DNA from: Symbiodinium natans
Lineage: Eukaryota; Sar; Dinophyceae; Suessiales; Symbiodiniaceae
Length of the DNA: 64,000 bases
NCBI GenBank assembly: GCA_905221605.1
Contig: CAJNDS010002109.1
Span: 470,168-534,167 of the forward strand
Reading direction: 5' to 3'
The notes below the pieces were generated by a model, which worked only from the letters and a program-made list of their open reading frames with translations, searched no databases and had not been told where the DNA came from. Position numbers and translations under genes: made by a program. Positions 21,486-32,700 of the stretch are shown piece after piece; positions within the stretch are counted from its first letter, which is position 1; every line of letters starts with the position of its first letter.

Positions 21486-22470
21486 TCTTCTGTTTCCGGC
21501 AACAAGAGCCCGACTCCAAAAGCAGCTTCCTCGGCTGGGCACAGAAAGCAATCCCGGTTGGCATGGGTGCTCTGGTCAAGGGTTTGGGGTTTAGGGTTCA
21601 GGGCTTAGGGTTCAGGGTTCAGGGTTTAGGGTTGGCAGTCTCTTTGTAGGTTAGTTGCTGCTAACGGCTATGCTGTGTTTGTTCGGAAAAAAGGGTTTAG
21701 GGTTTAGGGTCGGATGCACTGGCAACATGGACGAAATCATGGTTCGGGTTGGGATGCTCTGGGCATTGGATGCACTGGTAACATGACGTGGTATGGAGAC
21801 CTTGGAAGACGAAGATGCGGGCAAGCGAGTGCGATGCGCCCTGATTCTAGGATTAGGGTATGCGACAATCAGGTACCTAGAAAAACCGTTCGAAACCCTA
21901 AATCCTAAAACCTAAACCCTAAACCCTAAGCCCTAAACCCTAAACCTGCATCCTAAACCCGGGAGCTGCGGCCTTCGACGTTGCGGCGAAGCAACGTCGG
22001 CATCGGTGCCTGGCAGCCCAAACACGCTGCCGCTAAACCCGAAACCCTTACTTGGAGGTTCGTGGTACGTATTAACCAATTATAACTGTACTTATAACTG
22101 TACTTATACCCATATTAGGGCACTGAAGGGGCTTATACGTGGGTTATAAGTACAGCTCTAATTGGTCAAAAAGTACCATGAACCTATAAGTACACCACCA
22201 AACCCTACACCCTGCATTGGCACTACAGCCGCAACAAAAAAACTCGACAGAAAGCCGTGCACCCTACCATTTTTTATCCCTGGGAAGGGAAGTCACCTCG
22301 ATTATTGGAATTGTTCCTGAACCGTAAACCCTAAACCCTAAACCCTCAACCCCATAGACCCTAAACCCGAATAACCCTAAGCCCTTGTCTTCAGGTGCAA
22401 GGCCGCCGACCCTTGGCCCTTAAGCCGCTCGAAAGCCCTCCATTTCGGGAATGTCTGGCTTCCCTACACC
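21486..22470 (+). CDS. Exon-island cluster, unrecognised gene
   Basis: 21492-21577 reads KSSFLGWAQKAIPVGMGALV; 21656-21694 after TTTGTAG reads LVAANGYAVFVRK; 21715-21878 reads GCTGNMDEIMVRVGMLWALD, meets a TGA, then METLEDEDAGKRVRCALILG in the same frame; 22232-22315 reads RKPCTLPFFIPGKGSHLDYW; 22388-22470 reads KAADPWPLSRSKALHFGNVW (a second frame is open). Plus strand throughout. The TGA in the third island is preceded by CTG|GTAACA, so a small intron is one way out. Confidence 0.4.
22049..22192. mobile_element. MITE family 1, copy 2
   Basis: Left TACTTGGAGGTTCGTGGTAC, right AGTACCATGAACCTATAAGTA. The interior TATAACTGTACTTATAACTG matches other copies. Confidence 0.8.
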
Positions 22471-22689
22471 TGCAAAGCCCTAAACCCTAAACCCTAAACC
22501 CTCAACCCGAAAAGCCCTTAGCCGGAGACTAAGGGCTGACGATTTAGGGGGTCACTGAAAGGGCTTCGGCTCGAGGGTGCAGAGTTCAAGAGTTTAGGGT
22601 TTGGGGTTTAGGGTCTAGGGTTCAAGGAGATTCCCTAAACCCTAAACCCTAAACCCTAAACCCTAAACCCTAAACCCTAAACCCTCTCA

Positions 22690-24130
22690 ACTGTACCGAG
22701 TCGAGGCTTGGCGCCACGGCCACCCCTGGTGTGCCTGTTGTATTCTGCGCGCCCGGGCGGCCGCTTCCTCCTCCTCGATCTCATCCGGCTTAGCCTAGAG
22801 AGGTTTAGGGTTCAGGGCCGAGGGTTGAGGGTTTAGCCTTTTGGGGCTAACTCTAAACCCTAAACCCTAAACCCTAAACCCTAAACCCTAGGGATTTAGA
22901 GTTTTATGGCTTCGGGATTGAGGGCTTGGGGTTTATGGGTCTAGAGGTGTTTTGTCTGCTTGCTGGCGCTGGATTTACAGCTGCAAGTGCCGAACTTCAA
23001 CGGCCCCGTGCCCCCAACTCCCCAAAACCCTAAAACCCTAAACCCTAAACCCTATCCCTGAACCTTCAAGGTTGCGGAGTGCAAGGTTTTGGGTCCCGAA
23101 GGTTGGGTCCAAAAAAGCTCCCACAGCCGTGGGTTTTAGGGAGGGCTTGGGGTCTAGGGGCTAAACCCCAGAAATCCCAAGCCTAAGCCCCCCAAACTCC
23201 CTAAACTTTTAAGACCCCAAACCCCAAATCATAAACTGAACCCGAAGTGCAAACTGAACCCGAACTGGAGCCTCATACTTCTGGACCAGCTCCTGAACGG
23301 AAGGCCTGCCAGTCTAGGGTTTAGGGTTTAGGGTTTAGGGTTTAGGGTTTAGGGTTTAGGGTTTAGGGTTTAGGGTTGTACCCTTAGGTTTTGGGGGACC
23401 CTTCTTAAAGATGTCTCGGGTAGAAATAAGGAGCATCGTAGGAGTACGTTAAGGGGACCGGGTTGCTGGGCGCAGAAGAAATGGCGAGCAGCTTCTACCA
23501 AAAGCGCCGCCATGGCCTGTTCTAGGATGGCCCTATAAACCCTCTCGAGATAGGGTTCAGGGTTCAGGGTTTAGGGTTTAGGGTTTAGGGTTCAGGGTTT
23601 ACGGGATCCTCTTAAACCCAATAAGGGAAAATGCAAAATATCCCAGGGGCGCACCTAGTGTTTGCTCGAAGCTTCTTAGTTCCGATTTTGGTGGGGGAGG
23701 GCTCGACTCTTCACAGCAAGGATTTCTTGGCAGCGCCATGAGCTTTGGCTGTAAATGTTCAGTGTGATCTCGAGGTGTACTTAAGGACATTCAGAACCTG
23801 AACCTTCAACCCAAAAACCCTAAAACCCTCAAACCCTGAAACCCTGAAACCCTGAAACCCTGAAACCCTGAAACCCTAAAACCCTAAAACCCTGAAACCC
23901 TAAAACCCTAAAATCATAAAATCCTGAAACCCTAAAACCCTACACCCTAACATCAAAAAACCCTGAAACCCTAAAACCCTAAACCCTAAATCTGTGAAAT
24001 TCTAAAACCCTAAAACCCTGAATCCCTAAACCCAAACCGTAAAACCCCTAAAGCTTCCCGGGTTCAACTGTCATGCCAAGCCTTTGACCTCAACTGGAAT
24101 CAAGCTACTACTGCAGTTCAAACCAAATTA
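22690..24130 (+). CDS. Exon-island cluster; first island probably minus strand
   Basis: 22690-22792 is open on both strands; the minus reading (KPDEIEEEEAAARARRIQQA) looks more protein-like than the plus one. Plus-strand islands follow: 22975-23028 (LDLQLQVPNFNGPVPPTP), 23062-23139 (FKVAECKVLGPEGWVQKSSH), 23252-23320 (EVQTEPELEPHTSGPAPERK), 23473-23520, 23718-23755 after TCACAG (QGFLGSAMSFGCKCS) and 24060-24130 (LSCQAFDLNWNQATTAVQTK). Functions unknown. Confidence 0.35.
23316..23376. repeat. TTTAGGG tandem array
   Basis: Eight to nine uninterrupted units; a CCCTAAAA/CCCTGAAA eight-base variant array lies at 23815-24050. Confidence 0.95.
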
Positions 24131-24615
24131 GGGTTAGGAGTTTAGAGCTTAGGGTTTAGGGTTTAGGGTGTAAAAGCTCATTTTGTTGTAATTCTGGACC
24201 ACGCAGATCTTGCTCGCTAACATCGGAACCCCGTGGCCTCAGTCAGCCTTGATCCCTGAGGTTTTTCCACATCGAAAGCTTAACCCCTTGGTTCTAAGTG
24301 GGGGGGTTCCAGTACTCGAAGCAATTAGAGGACCCCTAACCCCTAAACCCTAAACCCTAAACCCTAAACCCTAAACCCTAAACTCTAAACCTTCAACAAA
24401 ATCACAAAACCCCCCAACCCTAATCCCAGGTCGTGGCACCTCTCTTCTTCTGACCCGGCGCCCTCGGGGGTCGGTGGAAGTGCCTCGCTGGAAGTGCGTC
24501 GCCACTGGAGGTTGCAGGGTTTGGGGTTTAGGGTTTAGGGTTTAGGGTTTAGGGTTTAGGGTTTGGGGTGCAGGGTGGGACGTCCGATTCAGGATTCAGG
24601 CCTTAGGGCATTGGC

Positions 24616-24807
24616 ATGTTGAGTCATGTCACATCGACACTTCGGCACTGCTTGACCTATGCATTCAAAATGCGAAATGCTCCACAGTTTCAAAACACAA
24701 ACATGTTGCTTGTTTTTTGGGCCGCACTGTTAGCATCTCTGATGACACGCCAAATGTCTTTGCTCTGTTCTGTACTTTACAGCAATGACAAGGTTGTTCA
24801 GGACTGA
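24616..24807 (+). CDS. C-terminal exon, hydrophobic tail
   Basis: Open frame reading HCLTYAFKMRNAPQFQNTNM then LLVFWAALLASLMTRQMSLL and ending VLYSNDKVVQD before TGA. The bases beyond it turn AT-rich and repeat-poor, as a 3' untranslated region would. I take this as the end of the plus-strand gene or gene group that occupies the preceding 17 kb. The hydrophobic stretch may be a membrane segment. Confidence 0.5.
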   Translation: MLSHVTSTLRHCLTYAFKMRNAPQFQNTNMLLVFWAALLASLMTRQMSLLCSVLYSNDKVVQD

Positions 24808-25548
24808 TTCTTTACATACCATATATGTGAATCATGAAACTTTCTCTTGAATGTAATATAATTTACCTGTCAAGTACCATGCACAAAAGTTAGACCGCAA
24901 ATCAAACGAAACAAAACCAACCAACCTCATGACAAGTTGAAACAAACATGACATATTATATGAAATACCAATGTGATTGGAATCCAATGGACAGTGACCA
25001 CCCCATGAAAACATCCCGCTGAAGTTCCAGCTCAACCCTAAACCTGCACGCCCCCAGAACGATATAGCCATATAAACCATGTAAAGGCCTATAAACCCTA
25101 TAAGCCCTTTAACACCCAACAAGCCCGAAAAAGCCTAAAGTTAAAACCCGATAATTTTCGTAGTATACCTATCGGGTAACAATCCCGGAAGGCATACTAG
25201 ACAAGGTCAGAGCTACCGGAAGCCACAATGCTAAGGAAAGATTCAGGTGTGCAGCTACTATGTTTGTAGCTTTACAAGTTTTATCGTTATAAGAGCCGTA
25301 TAGGGCCAAACAACTCATCTAAGCGCTGTATCCAAACAGACCCTCAATTCCAGACGGCGTCATAAGGGCCCCCATAAGGTACAGTACCCCTCATTTCGGA
25401 AACCCCCCTTTTTTTTCGCAGCCGCCACCCACGAGGCTCTTGCGACACATCCACAGGCCTGTTGCAGACTAGAGTTTAGAGCTCAGGGTAGGTAGAGTTC
25501 AGGTTATTAGGGTCCCTAGGGTCTGTAGGGCTTTAGGGCTCAGGATTT
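24808..25548. other. Convergent intergenic region, likely 3' untranslated regions
   Basis: AT-rich and almost free of telomere-type repeats to about 25030. It lies between the stop of the plus-strand gene at 24807 and the stop of the minus-strand oxidoreductase at 25549. A small decayed element (25140-25300) is possible. Confidence 0.5.
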
Positions 25549-27393
25549 TTACGCCTCCTTGAGCCTCTTGTTCACCGTCCAGCTCTCGGGCCTCTCCCAA
25601 AAGGCGTCTCCTCGGCCGCCGTGGTTTAGGGTTTAGGGTTTAGGGTTTAGGGTTCAGGGTTCAGGGTTCAGGGTTCAGGGTTTAGGGCTTGGGGCGTCTC
25701 CTCGGCCGCCGTAGAAGCCCTCCAGGGCCTGGTCGATGTATCCCGCCGCGCGCAGGGCCGAGTCCGAGCGGCTGGGGCAGAGCTCGGGCTTCCTTGCTTG
25801 GAGGTTCACGGGTACTTCTACCCTAAACCCTAAACCCTAAACCCGAAAATAGCCCCTAAACCTTCTAACCACAGTTCTCAGTTATCAGTCTGCTTATAAC
25901 CTACTTAGGGGACTTAGGGGGCTTATAAGTGCCGTCATGATTAGGGTTATAAGCACCCATGAACCTCCCAGTGGGGACCACAGGAGCCCCTGGAAAGGGG
26001 CTCATGCTGCATATGCCTTAAATCGGTATTTTTTGGGATGTTCCCCCTTCTACTAAGCAGTCCTTAATGGGGATATAGTAGCCCTTTCTATGATCCCTAA
26101 GGGGGAACATTATGGTAGTATACTTGGAGGTTCCTGGTACTTATTAACACGTTATAAATGCACGTACTTATAACTGTACTTAAAACTAGATTAGAGCACT
26201 TAAGGGGCTTATAAGTGGGTTATAAGTACAGCTATAAGTGGTTAATAAGTACCATGAACCTCCAAGTCGGGGAAATGCCCCCAAATTTTGAACCCAAAAC
26301 CCAAAACCCAAAACCCTAAACCCTAAACCCCATTTTTTGGGGGGTTCCTTAGGTCCCCAAGGTTCTTTGCCAGGATGGCGTCGGTGACACTTTGAACCAG
26401 GGGCTCCTGCACAAAACTGCACAAAAAAGACATGAGGGCTCATTTGGTAAATGAATAAAAAATGATCAAATAAATAAATAGGTAGGTAGATACATGAACC
26501 TATACATATAATACATGTAGATAAATATACATGTAAATATAAATATAAATAGAAACAAATATATATATATATATAGGTATATGTACATATATATATATAT
26601 ATGTAGAGATAGCTACGGAGCATGGAGCAATGGAGCAGAGCAGTTTGTTGGATGCCGCTTCCACCCATACATGGGCCACTCACGTATTTGGTCATATGGT
26701 CACTTGTCTAACTTATGGTCTCTTTTGCGGTTAGTAGCAGAAGGCGGCTTCAAATATTTAGGGCAGGGAATCCACAAAGGGAGAACTCACTGTATGCATT
26801 CAGCTTCACTTGTCACATTCTCTGCTCTACGTCTGGCTGTAACCCCTTGCAGAAAGCTCCAAACTCGGACGGTGAAACCATCAGAATTTCGGAACTGTTG
26901 ACTTGTACATGTATGCACATCGAGCACCTAGCGCAGGGATGTCTGTGTGGCTTGCAGTCGCGGAACTTCGGTGCAATCTATAGGATCGCCGCTTAACGCA
27001 GGATTGCTTGGAATTTGGGGCCTTGGGCTCTGGCACGGTACTCCTCTAGACATCCAAAGACCGTTCCTTTGCCATGCTTTCCCTTGGCTTGCGCGCGCCT
27101 GGCGCTCAGCCCTGAACCCTGAACCCTGAACCCTAAACCCGCAAGTCGCGCATAAATGGCTCTTCAGGGTTCAGGGTTTAGGGTTTAGGGTTTAGGGGGT
27201 TTTCAAGCCAACCTCATGGCACTCCTGCACGGCCGGTGCCGGCGGAGGGATGTCCCACGTCTCCGCCGCCGTGCCATCCGCGTAGGCCACCGAGATGCGG
27301 CTGCCATTCATGAGCTCTGGCACGGTAACCTTGAGGGTTTAGAGTTTAGGGTTTAGGGTTTAGGGTTTAGGGTTTAGGGTTTAAGGCCAGGGT

Positions 27394-27435
<42 letters not shown>

Positions 27436-29743
27436 GCAGGGGCTTTAGGGGCTTAGGGGTTGAGGGTTTCGGGGCTTTAGGTGCTTTGGGGGTTCATTTA
27501 GCTCAGATTCCCTTTGTAGTTCTCCTTCTTTGAAGGGTTCTGAAGTTTGGCAGCCCTAAACTCTATGCCTACACCCTAAACCCTAAACCCTAAACCCTAA
27601 ACCCTACACCCAAAACCCTACACCCTAAACCCTAAACCCTAAACCCCAACCCCCCCCCCCCCCCAGAACTCCAAACCTCATGCGCCCTAAACGACCCCCG
27701 CCACAACCTTGGCCGTGGCCGTGAGGATCTCAAGGAGATCGCAGCTCTCGGGCGCGTTGAAGCTCCAGGTCGCCGAGCCGATCCTTCGGCTTGGGGTTTA
27801 GGGTTTAGGGTTTAGGGTTTAGGGTTGAGGGTTTAGGGTTTAGGGTTTAGGGTTTAGGGTGTAGGGTTTAGGGCTTAGGGCTTAGGGTTTAAGGGACTTA
27901 AGGGGTTTAGGGTTTAGGATGTTTTAGGGACTTAGGGGGTTTAGGGACTTCGGGAGTTTAGGGTTTAGGGAGTGTAGGGTTTATAGGGTTAGAGTTTAGG
28001 GGTTTAGGGAATTTTGGTTTAGGGTTGGGGCTCAGGGTTTAGGGGGTTTATGGGGCCTTCCAACTCCCCAACCATAAGCCAAAACCCCCCCGCCCCCCCA
28101 CCCCCAACCCCAAACCCTTAAGGACCTTCAGCCTTCTGCGGCCTCACACCGTTAAACCGACCCCCCAAGGGTACGTATTCCTCGATTGGCGCACCTAGAT
28201 CTGACCAGCCGTGGAATTCTGTTACCCTCCAAAAAGGAGCTACGGCTTGGGGGGTCTACTTGGAGGTTCATGGTACTTAGCAACCCAATCAGAAATGTAC
28301 TTAATATGACCCCCCTAAACCCTAAACCCTAAACCCTAAACCCTAAACCCTATAAATTTGGGGCTTGAGGCTTGCAGAGCTGCCTTCAGCCGAAGTGCGC
28401 TTGCTCGGCACACTCGAAACTCAGCGCCACGCCATCCTCGCGAGATCTGCCCTATAGGGTTTCGGGTTTAGGGCTAGGATTTAGGAATTAGGGTTTAGGG
28501 TTTAGGGTGCGCCCCCGCACCTGGCTTAAACCCTGCACGCGGGTTTCTGCGTCCTCCGGTGCGGTCGCGCTTGCTCCGCTGGCGCGGGTGGCCACCCCGT
28601 GCAGATTCCTTGGAGCATCCTAGGAGACGTTGATGTGCGGCTTCAGGGTTTCGGGCTTGCAGGGATTTTGGTTGGTGGAGGGACTTTGAGGCTTATAAAT
28701 TACTTCCATGAGGACCCCAAAGCCAGTATACCCTGAACCCTATAAACCCTAAACCCTAAACCCCAAACCCGAGGTTCCGCAGCGGTCCGACCAAGAAGTC
28801 CAGAAGATCGAGGACGTGCGAGCCGATGTCCACGAAGAGACCACCCCCTGAGGCAGAGACCTCGAAACGCCAGCCTTAGATGCAGCTTATTATTATTATT
28901 ACTATTAATTATTATTATTGCTCTTATTTCTATTAATTGTTAATGTTTATTAGCTATTATTATTATAGCTCTGGCCCCGTACCCAGAGGGCCCAAGACCC
29001 CTTAATTAAGGAATTTAGCCTTAAATCATAAAGGGATCCTTAATATGATTTTAGCATTGGGCTCTTTGGGTAAGGCCTTCCGGGTCAGCCCAGAAAGCCC
29101 TCCACCCCAGACCCCAGTGCCCTTTATCAACAAGTATGCCTAGAAAACCTCCTGTCGCAGTTCCTTCTTGTGTGGGGCACCTGCTTAAAATCCTTTATGG
29201 TTTGTATAATTGTATAATAGCAGAAATACAGTATGAGCACACCTATGGCTTTTGCTAGCATTGTGTCAGCGTGGGCCACCCTAAGCCCATAAGACCGAAC
29301 AACTACAGTATAAGTTGAACCCTTATCCTAAACCCTAAACCCAAAACCCTTTTAAACAAGTCCGGTAAATCCTATAAACCTATAAACCCTACCAACCCCG
29401 AACCCTGTGAACACTAAACCTGTAAACCCTAAACCTGTAAACCCTATTATAAACCCGCAACCACACAAAACTCTACAAACTGCAACGCTATGAATCCTGT
29501 GAACCCCTAAACCCTAGAGGTTTGAGGATCAGTCCCAACCGCCCAGGATCAAGTTGGAGTTGCAGTTGAGATCTTGGTCTGTGTGATATAGGGTTTAAGG
29601 GCCCGAAACCTAAACCCCCAACTGAAGCCCTTAAGCACTCTCCAACGGTTTAGGGTTCAGGGTTTAGGGTTTAGGGTTTAGGGGGCAAAAGGGCCCAGCA
29701 GCCAACTTGTTCCTTCACAGCAGGCTTCTGCAGCCGGTAGTGC
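25549..29743 (-). CDS. C-terminal substrate-binding half of the oxidoreductase (exons 8-16)
   Basis: Exon 9 carries SGGGLFVDIGSHVLDLLDFL (residues 173-192) with the conserved Asp180, His184 and Asp187 of the family. Exon 12 reads IGSATWSFNAPESCDLLEIL, exon 13 PELMNGSRISVAYADGTAAE and WDIPPP, exon 14 EPLVQSVTDAILAKNLG, exon 15 CPSRSDSALRAAGYIDQALE, and exon 16 ends FWERPESWTVNKRLKEA. The order and spacing match the alpha/beta C-terminal domain of Gfo/Idh/MocA proteins. Introns carry CCCTAAA arrays and MITEs. Confidence 0.87.
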
Positions 29744-32700
29744 CTCGGCCCACTTGGCCCTTGTTCTGCTGTTGGAACTGAAGGGGGGGGGGTTAGAGTT
29801 TATGGGTGGGTTTCGGGATTTGAGAGTTTAGAAGTTTAGGGCATTAGTTTTTAGGTTCAGGTTTGGGGCTTGCGGTTTCAGGTGTGGGCTTTCAGGTCTG
29901 GGGGCTTTGGTTGGGGGGCTCGCGCCTTTGATTGTCATTGTTACACATGCGCCTTGGACACAGTTCACCTTGCTTTTGTGGGGTCAAGACTCCATGTCAG
30001 CCGAGGATACCCATGGTAAGCCTCTGCTGACTCTACTACTTGTAACCCTGGTTGTGACTGCGTGGAGAATGCTGTCAGACACACCAAGAGAAAGAGAGCG
30101 GCGTCAGGGCTCTTAGACATCGCGAAGTTTCCATGCCTAGCACTTGGGCAAGATGACAAGTCAACCGCGAGATTCGACCCAAACCCAAAACCCCCTGAAA
30201 TTCTGCAACTGCGGCCAGAGGGGCACCCCGGTGATGACCCCTAACCGGCCGGATGTCAACAGCTCGCGCAGTCGCGCGAAACGCGGATAGGCCCGGCGGT
30301 AGTAAGCAACGAAGAGCGGAGACCCTGCCTTCTTGCGAACTCTGTCTGGGGTTTAAGGTTTTGGGGCATACCGGATAGTTCGCCTCGGCTTCCTGCCGAG
30401 AAGCGTTTGGAACAAGCAGACATGGATCCGGTATCTTTCCCCCTAACCCCCTAACCCAACCATTGGGCTGTTTTCCCTTCGCTCCTGGGACCCCCCCCCT
30501 GTTTTTTGAGGCCCTCTTTCCTCCTTTCCTGTGGGCCGGCCCGGCCCAAGGCGGCGCGCGCAAGCGTTGACATGTACAACAGAACATCCTGACAGAATGG
30601 CCTTAAGCGGCAGAGTCCTGAAAACCTATCTAAAGAGCCCAATACCCCTTAAACAAGGAATACACCTTAGATCATATTAAGCCTAAATAGCCTCCAACAA
30701 GATACACTCTGGCCCTTATTAAGGGGTACTTGGGGCGGTCCAGGCAAATGAAGGTACATCCCATCATTAAGGAGTGTAAACTTGGTAGCCAGGCACCAAA
30801 CAATAATGAGGGTACCCGTTTTGGGGGGGTGGTTACTGTATAAGGGAACCTTGAACCCAAAAAAAAAAAACAAACACTGGGCTACCAAGCAAAGGGCTCT
30901 CCGGGTTTAAGCCCAAATCCCTGTGTGCTCACCTGCTTGAAGGGTTCGGCGACTTGCAAAGACTCGGTGAGGCTGCGTGCCATGGGCTTTTCCTCGCTTC
31001 AGGGTGCCGGTTTAGGGTTTAGGGTTTAAGGTTTAGGGTGCAGGACTTAGGGTTCAGGTTTAGGGCATTGGGGCTTGGGCTTCAGGTTTAAGTTGTAGGG
31101 TTTGAGAGCTTCGACTTCTATTAGACTAATTGTCGGGGACGGGGCTCCGACGATGCGAGGGTTTAGGGTTTAGGGGTTTAGGGGTGTAGGGGTGTAGGGG
31201 CTAGGGTTTAGGGTTCAGGGTTTAGGGTTGACAGCGCAAACCTGCTTCTTCCTATGATCAAGATGATAACGACGATGATGATTATGAGGATTACTACGAC
31301 TATGGCGATGATGATTCTGATGGCGAATGACGATTCAAACTGTTCTGACGATTAGAGAAGCGCTACTTTGACTCTGCTTTGTCTTCCAGTCCCTCCCCTT
31401 TCTTGCTGTCACGATACTTCCTCTTGTTCATACTTAGCACTATCAACATAGTTTGCCTGCTCATATTCTTCATCTTCTTCGTGTCGATCATTTTGAATTT
31501 CAAGCCCTAAGCCCTAAGCCCTAAACCCTAAACCCTAAACTCTCAGCCGGGATTCCAAGTAGCACGGCTTGCCCGAGGCGGCCACCTTCTTGGCGATCTC
31601 GAGCCTCGAGCCCGGCGGCGTCGCAATGTACACGGCAGTCCTCGCAGCGCACTCTTCCCGAGGGTTTTCAGGTGTAGGTTGGGAGGTTCCTCCCTTATAC
31701 TAACAGTCCTTAATATGGATTATAGTATCCCCCCCCCATATGTTCATGCCTATTCATGACTGTTAGTATGAGGGGGAACATCCCAAGGTGTAGGGCTTGG
31801 CGCTTTCAAAATGGCAGGGTTTCATTCGGCCTTATAGGGTTGAGGGCCCCAAAAAGCCCGGCAACCGGAATCTGCTGCAGGAGTCGATCTCGGATTGACT
31901 TTGAGTGTTGGCTGGACTGCAATTTCAGATGCGGACCTGTCTTCATGCAAGCTCACTCCCCCACCAAAGCTGCCTAAAGATGTTCGTCCCGGTAGCCATG
32001 ATCTGCGGTTTAGGGTTTAGGGTTCAGGGTGTAGGGTTTTGGGTTTAGGGAGTTCTCGGCTTCCCCTTCCGCTTTGGTGAATCCCTAGTTGTCACCAAGC
32101 GTCACATTGGGATCTGCCAGAAGATCCTGCAGATGCGACTACCGTGCAATGTGGACAGCACTTCTCCTGCTCAAGGTTCTTGTTCCATTCGGCATCTGCA
32201 TGTGCTCCATTTTACGCGCGCCAAGGGTGGTGGGGGTGGGGGGGCTTAAGCGGGGGACGGACTAAGGGAAGGAGAGCAGCCTCAACCCTAGCTCCTCCTC
32301 TAGCCATCTGTCCATGCCCATGGGTTGTCTTATGCATTCCTTGTATCCCCAAAAGGACACCCAGTACATACACTCACCAATATTGAAAAGGAACCTTAAA
32401 TTCACTCACCAATAACAGCAACCCTGCTTTGGAGTAGACCCTGGACAAATATATACACTTTTTAGGTATAAGTGGCTAACATAGGAACCCAGAACAAAAA
32501 CAAGTATTAAAGCATAGTACTCCAAAACCCAGGGAATAGAAATCCTAAACCCTAAACCCTAAACCCTGCTTCACGTCCTCGACCGTAGTGTACCACCTTG
32601 CCACCCCATGCCGCTTCGCGTAGTCTTTCGCCTTCTCGGCGTCGCGACGCATGACCTGGGCTTGCGCAACCTTTTGTGGACTCTGGAGCTCTGAATCCCA

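Noticed and set aside
28888-28965. Regular spaced repeats as a possible CRISPR array
   Set aside because: Simple ATT microsatellite; no direct repeat/spacer pattern anywhere, and the genome is eukaryotic.
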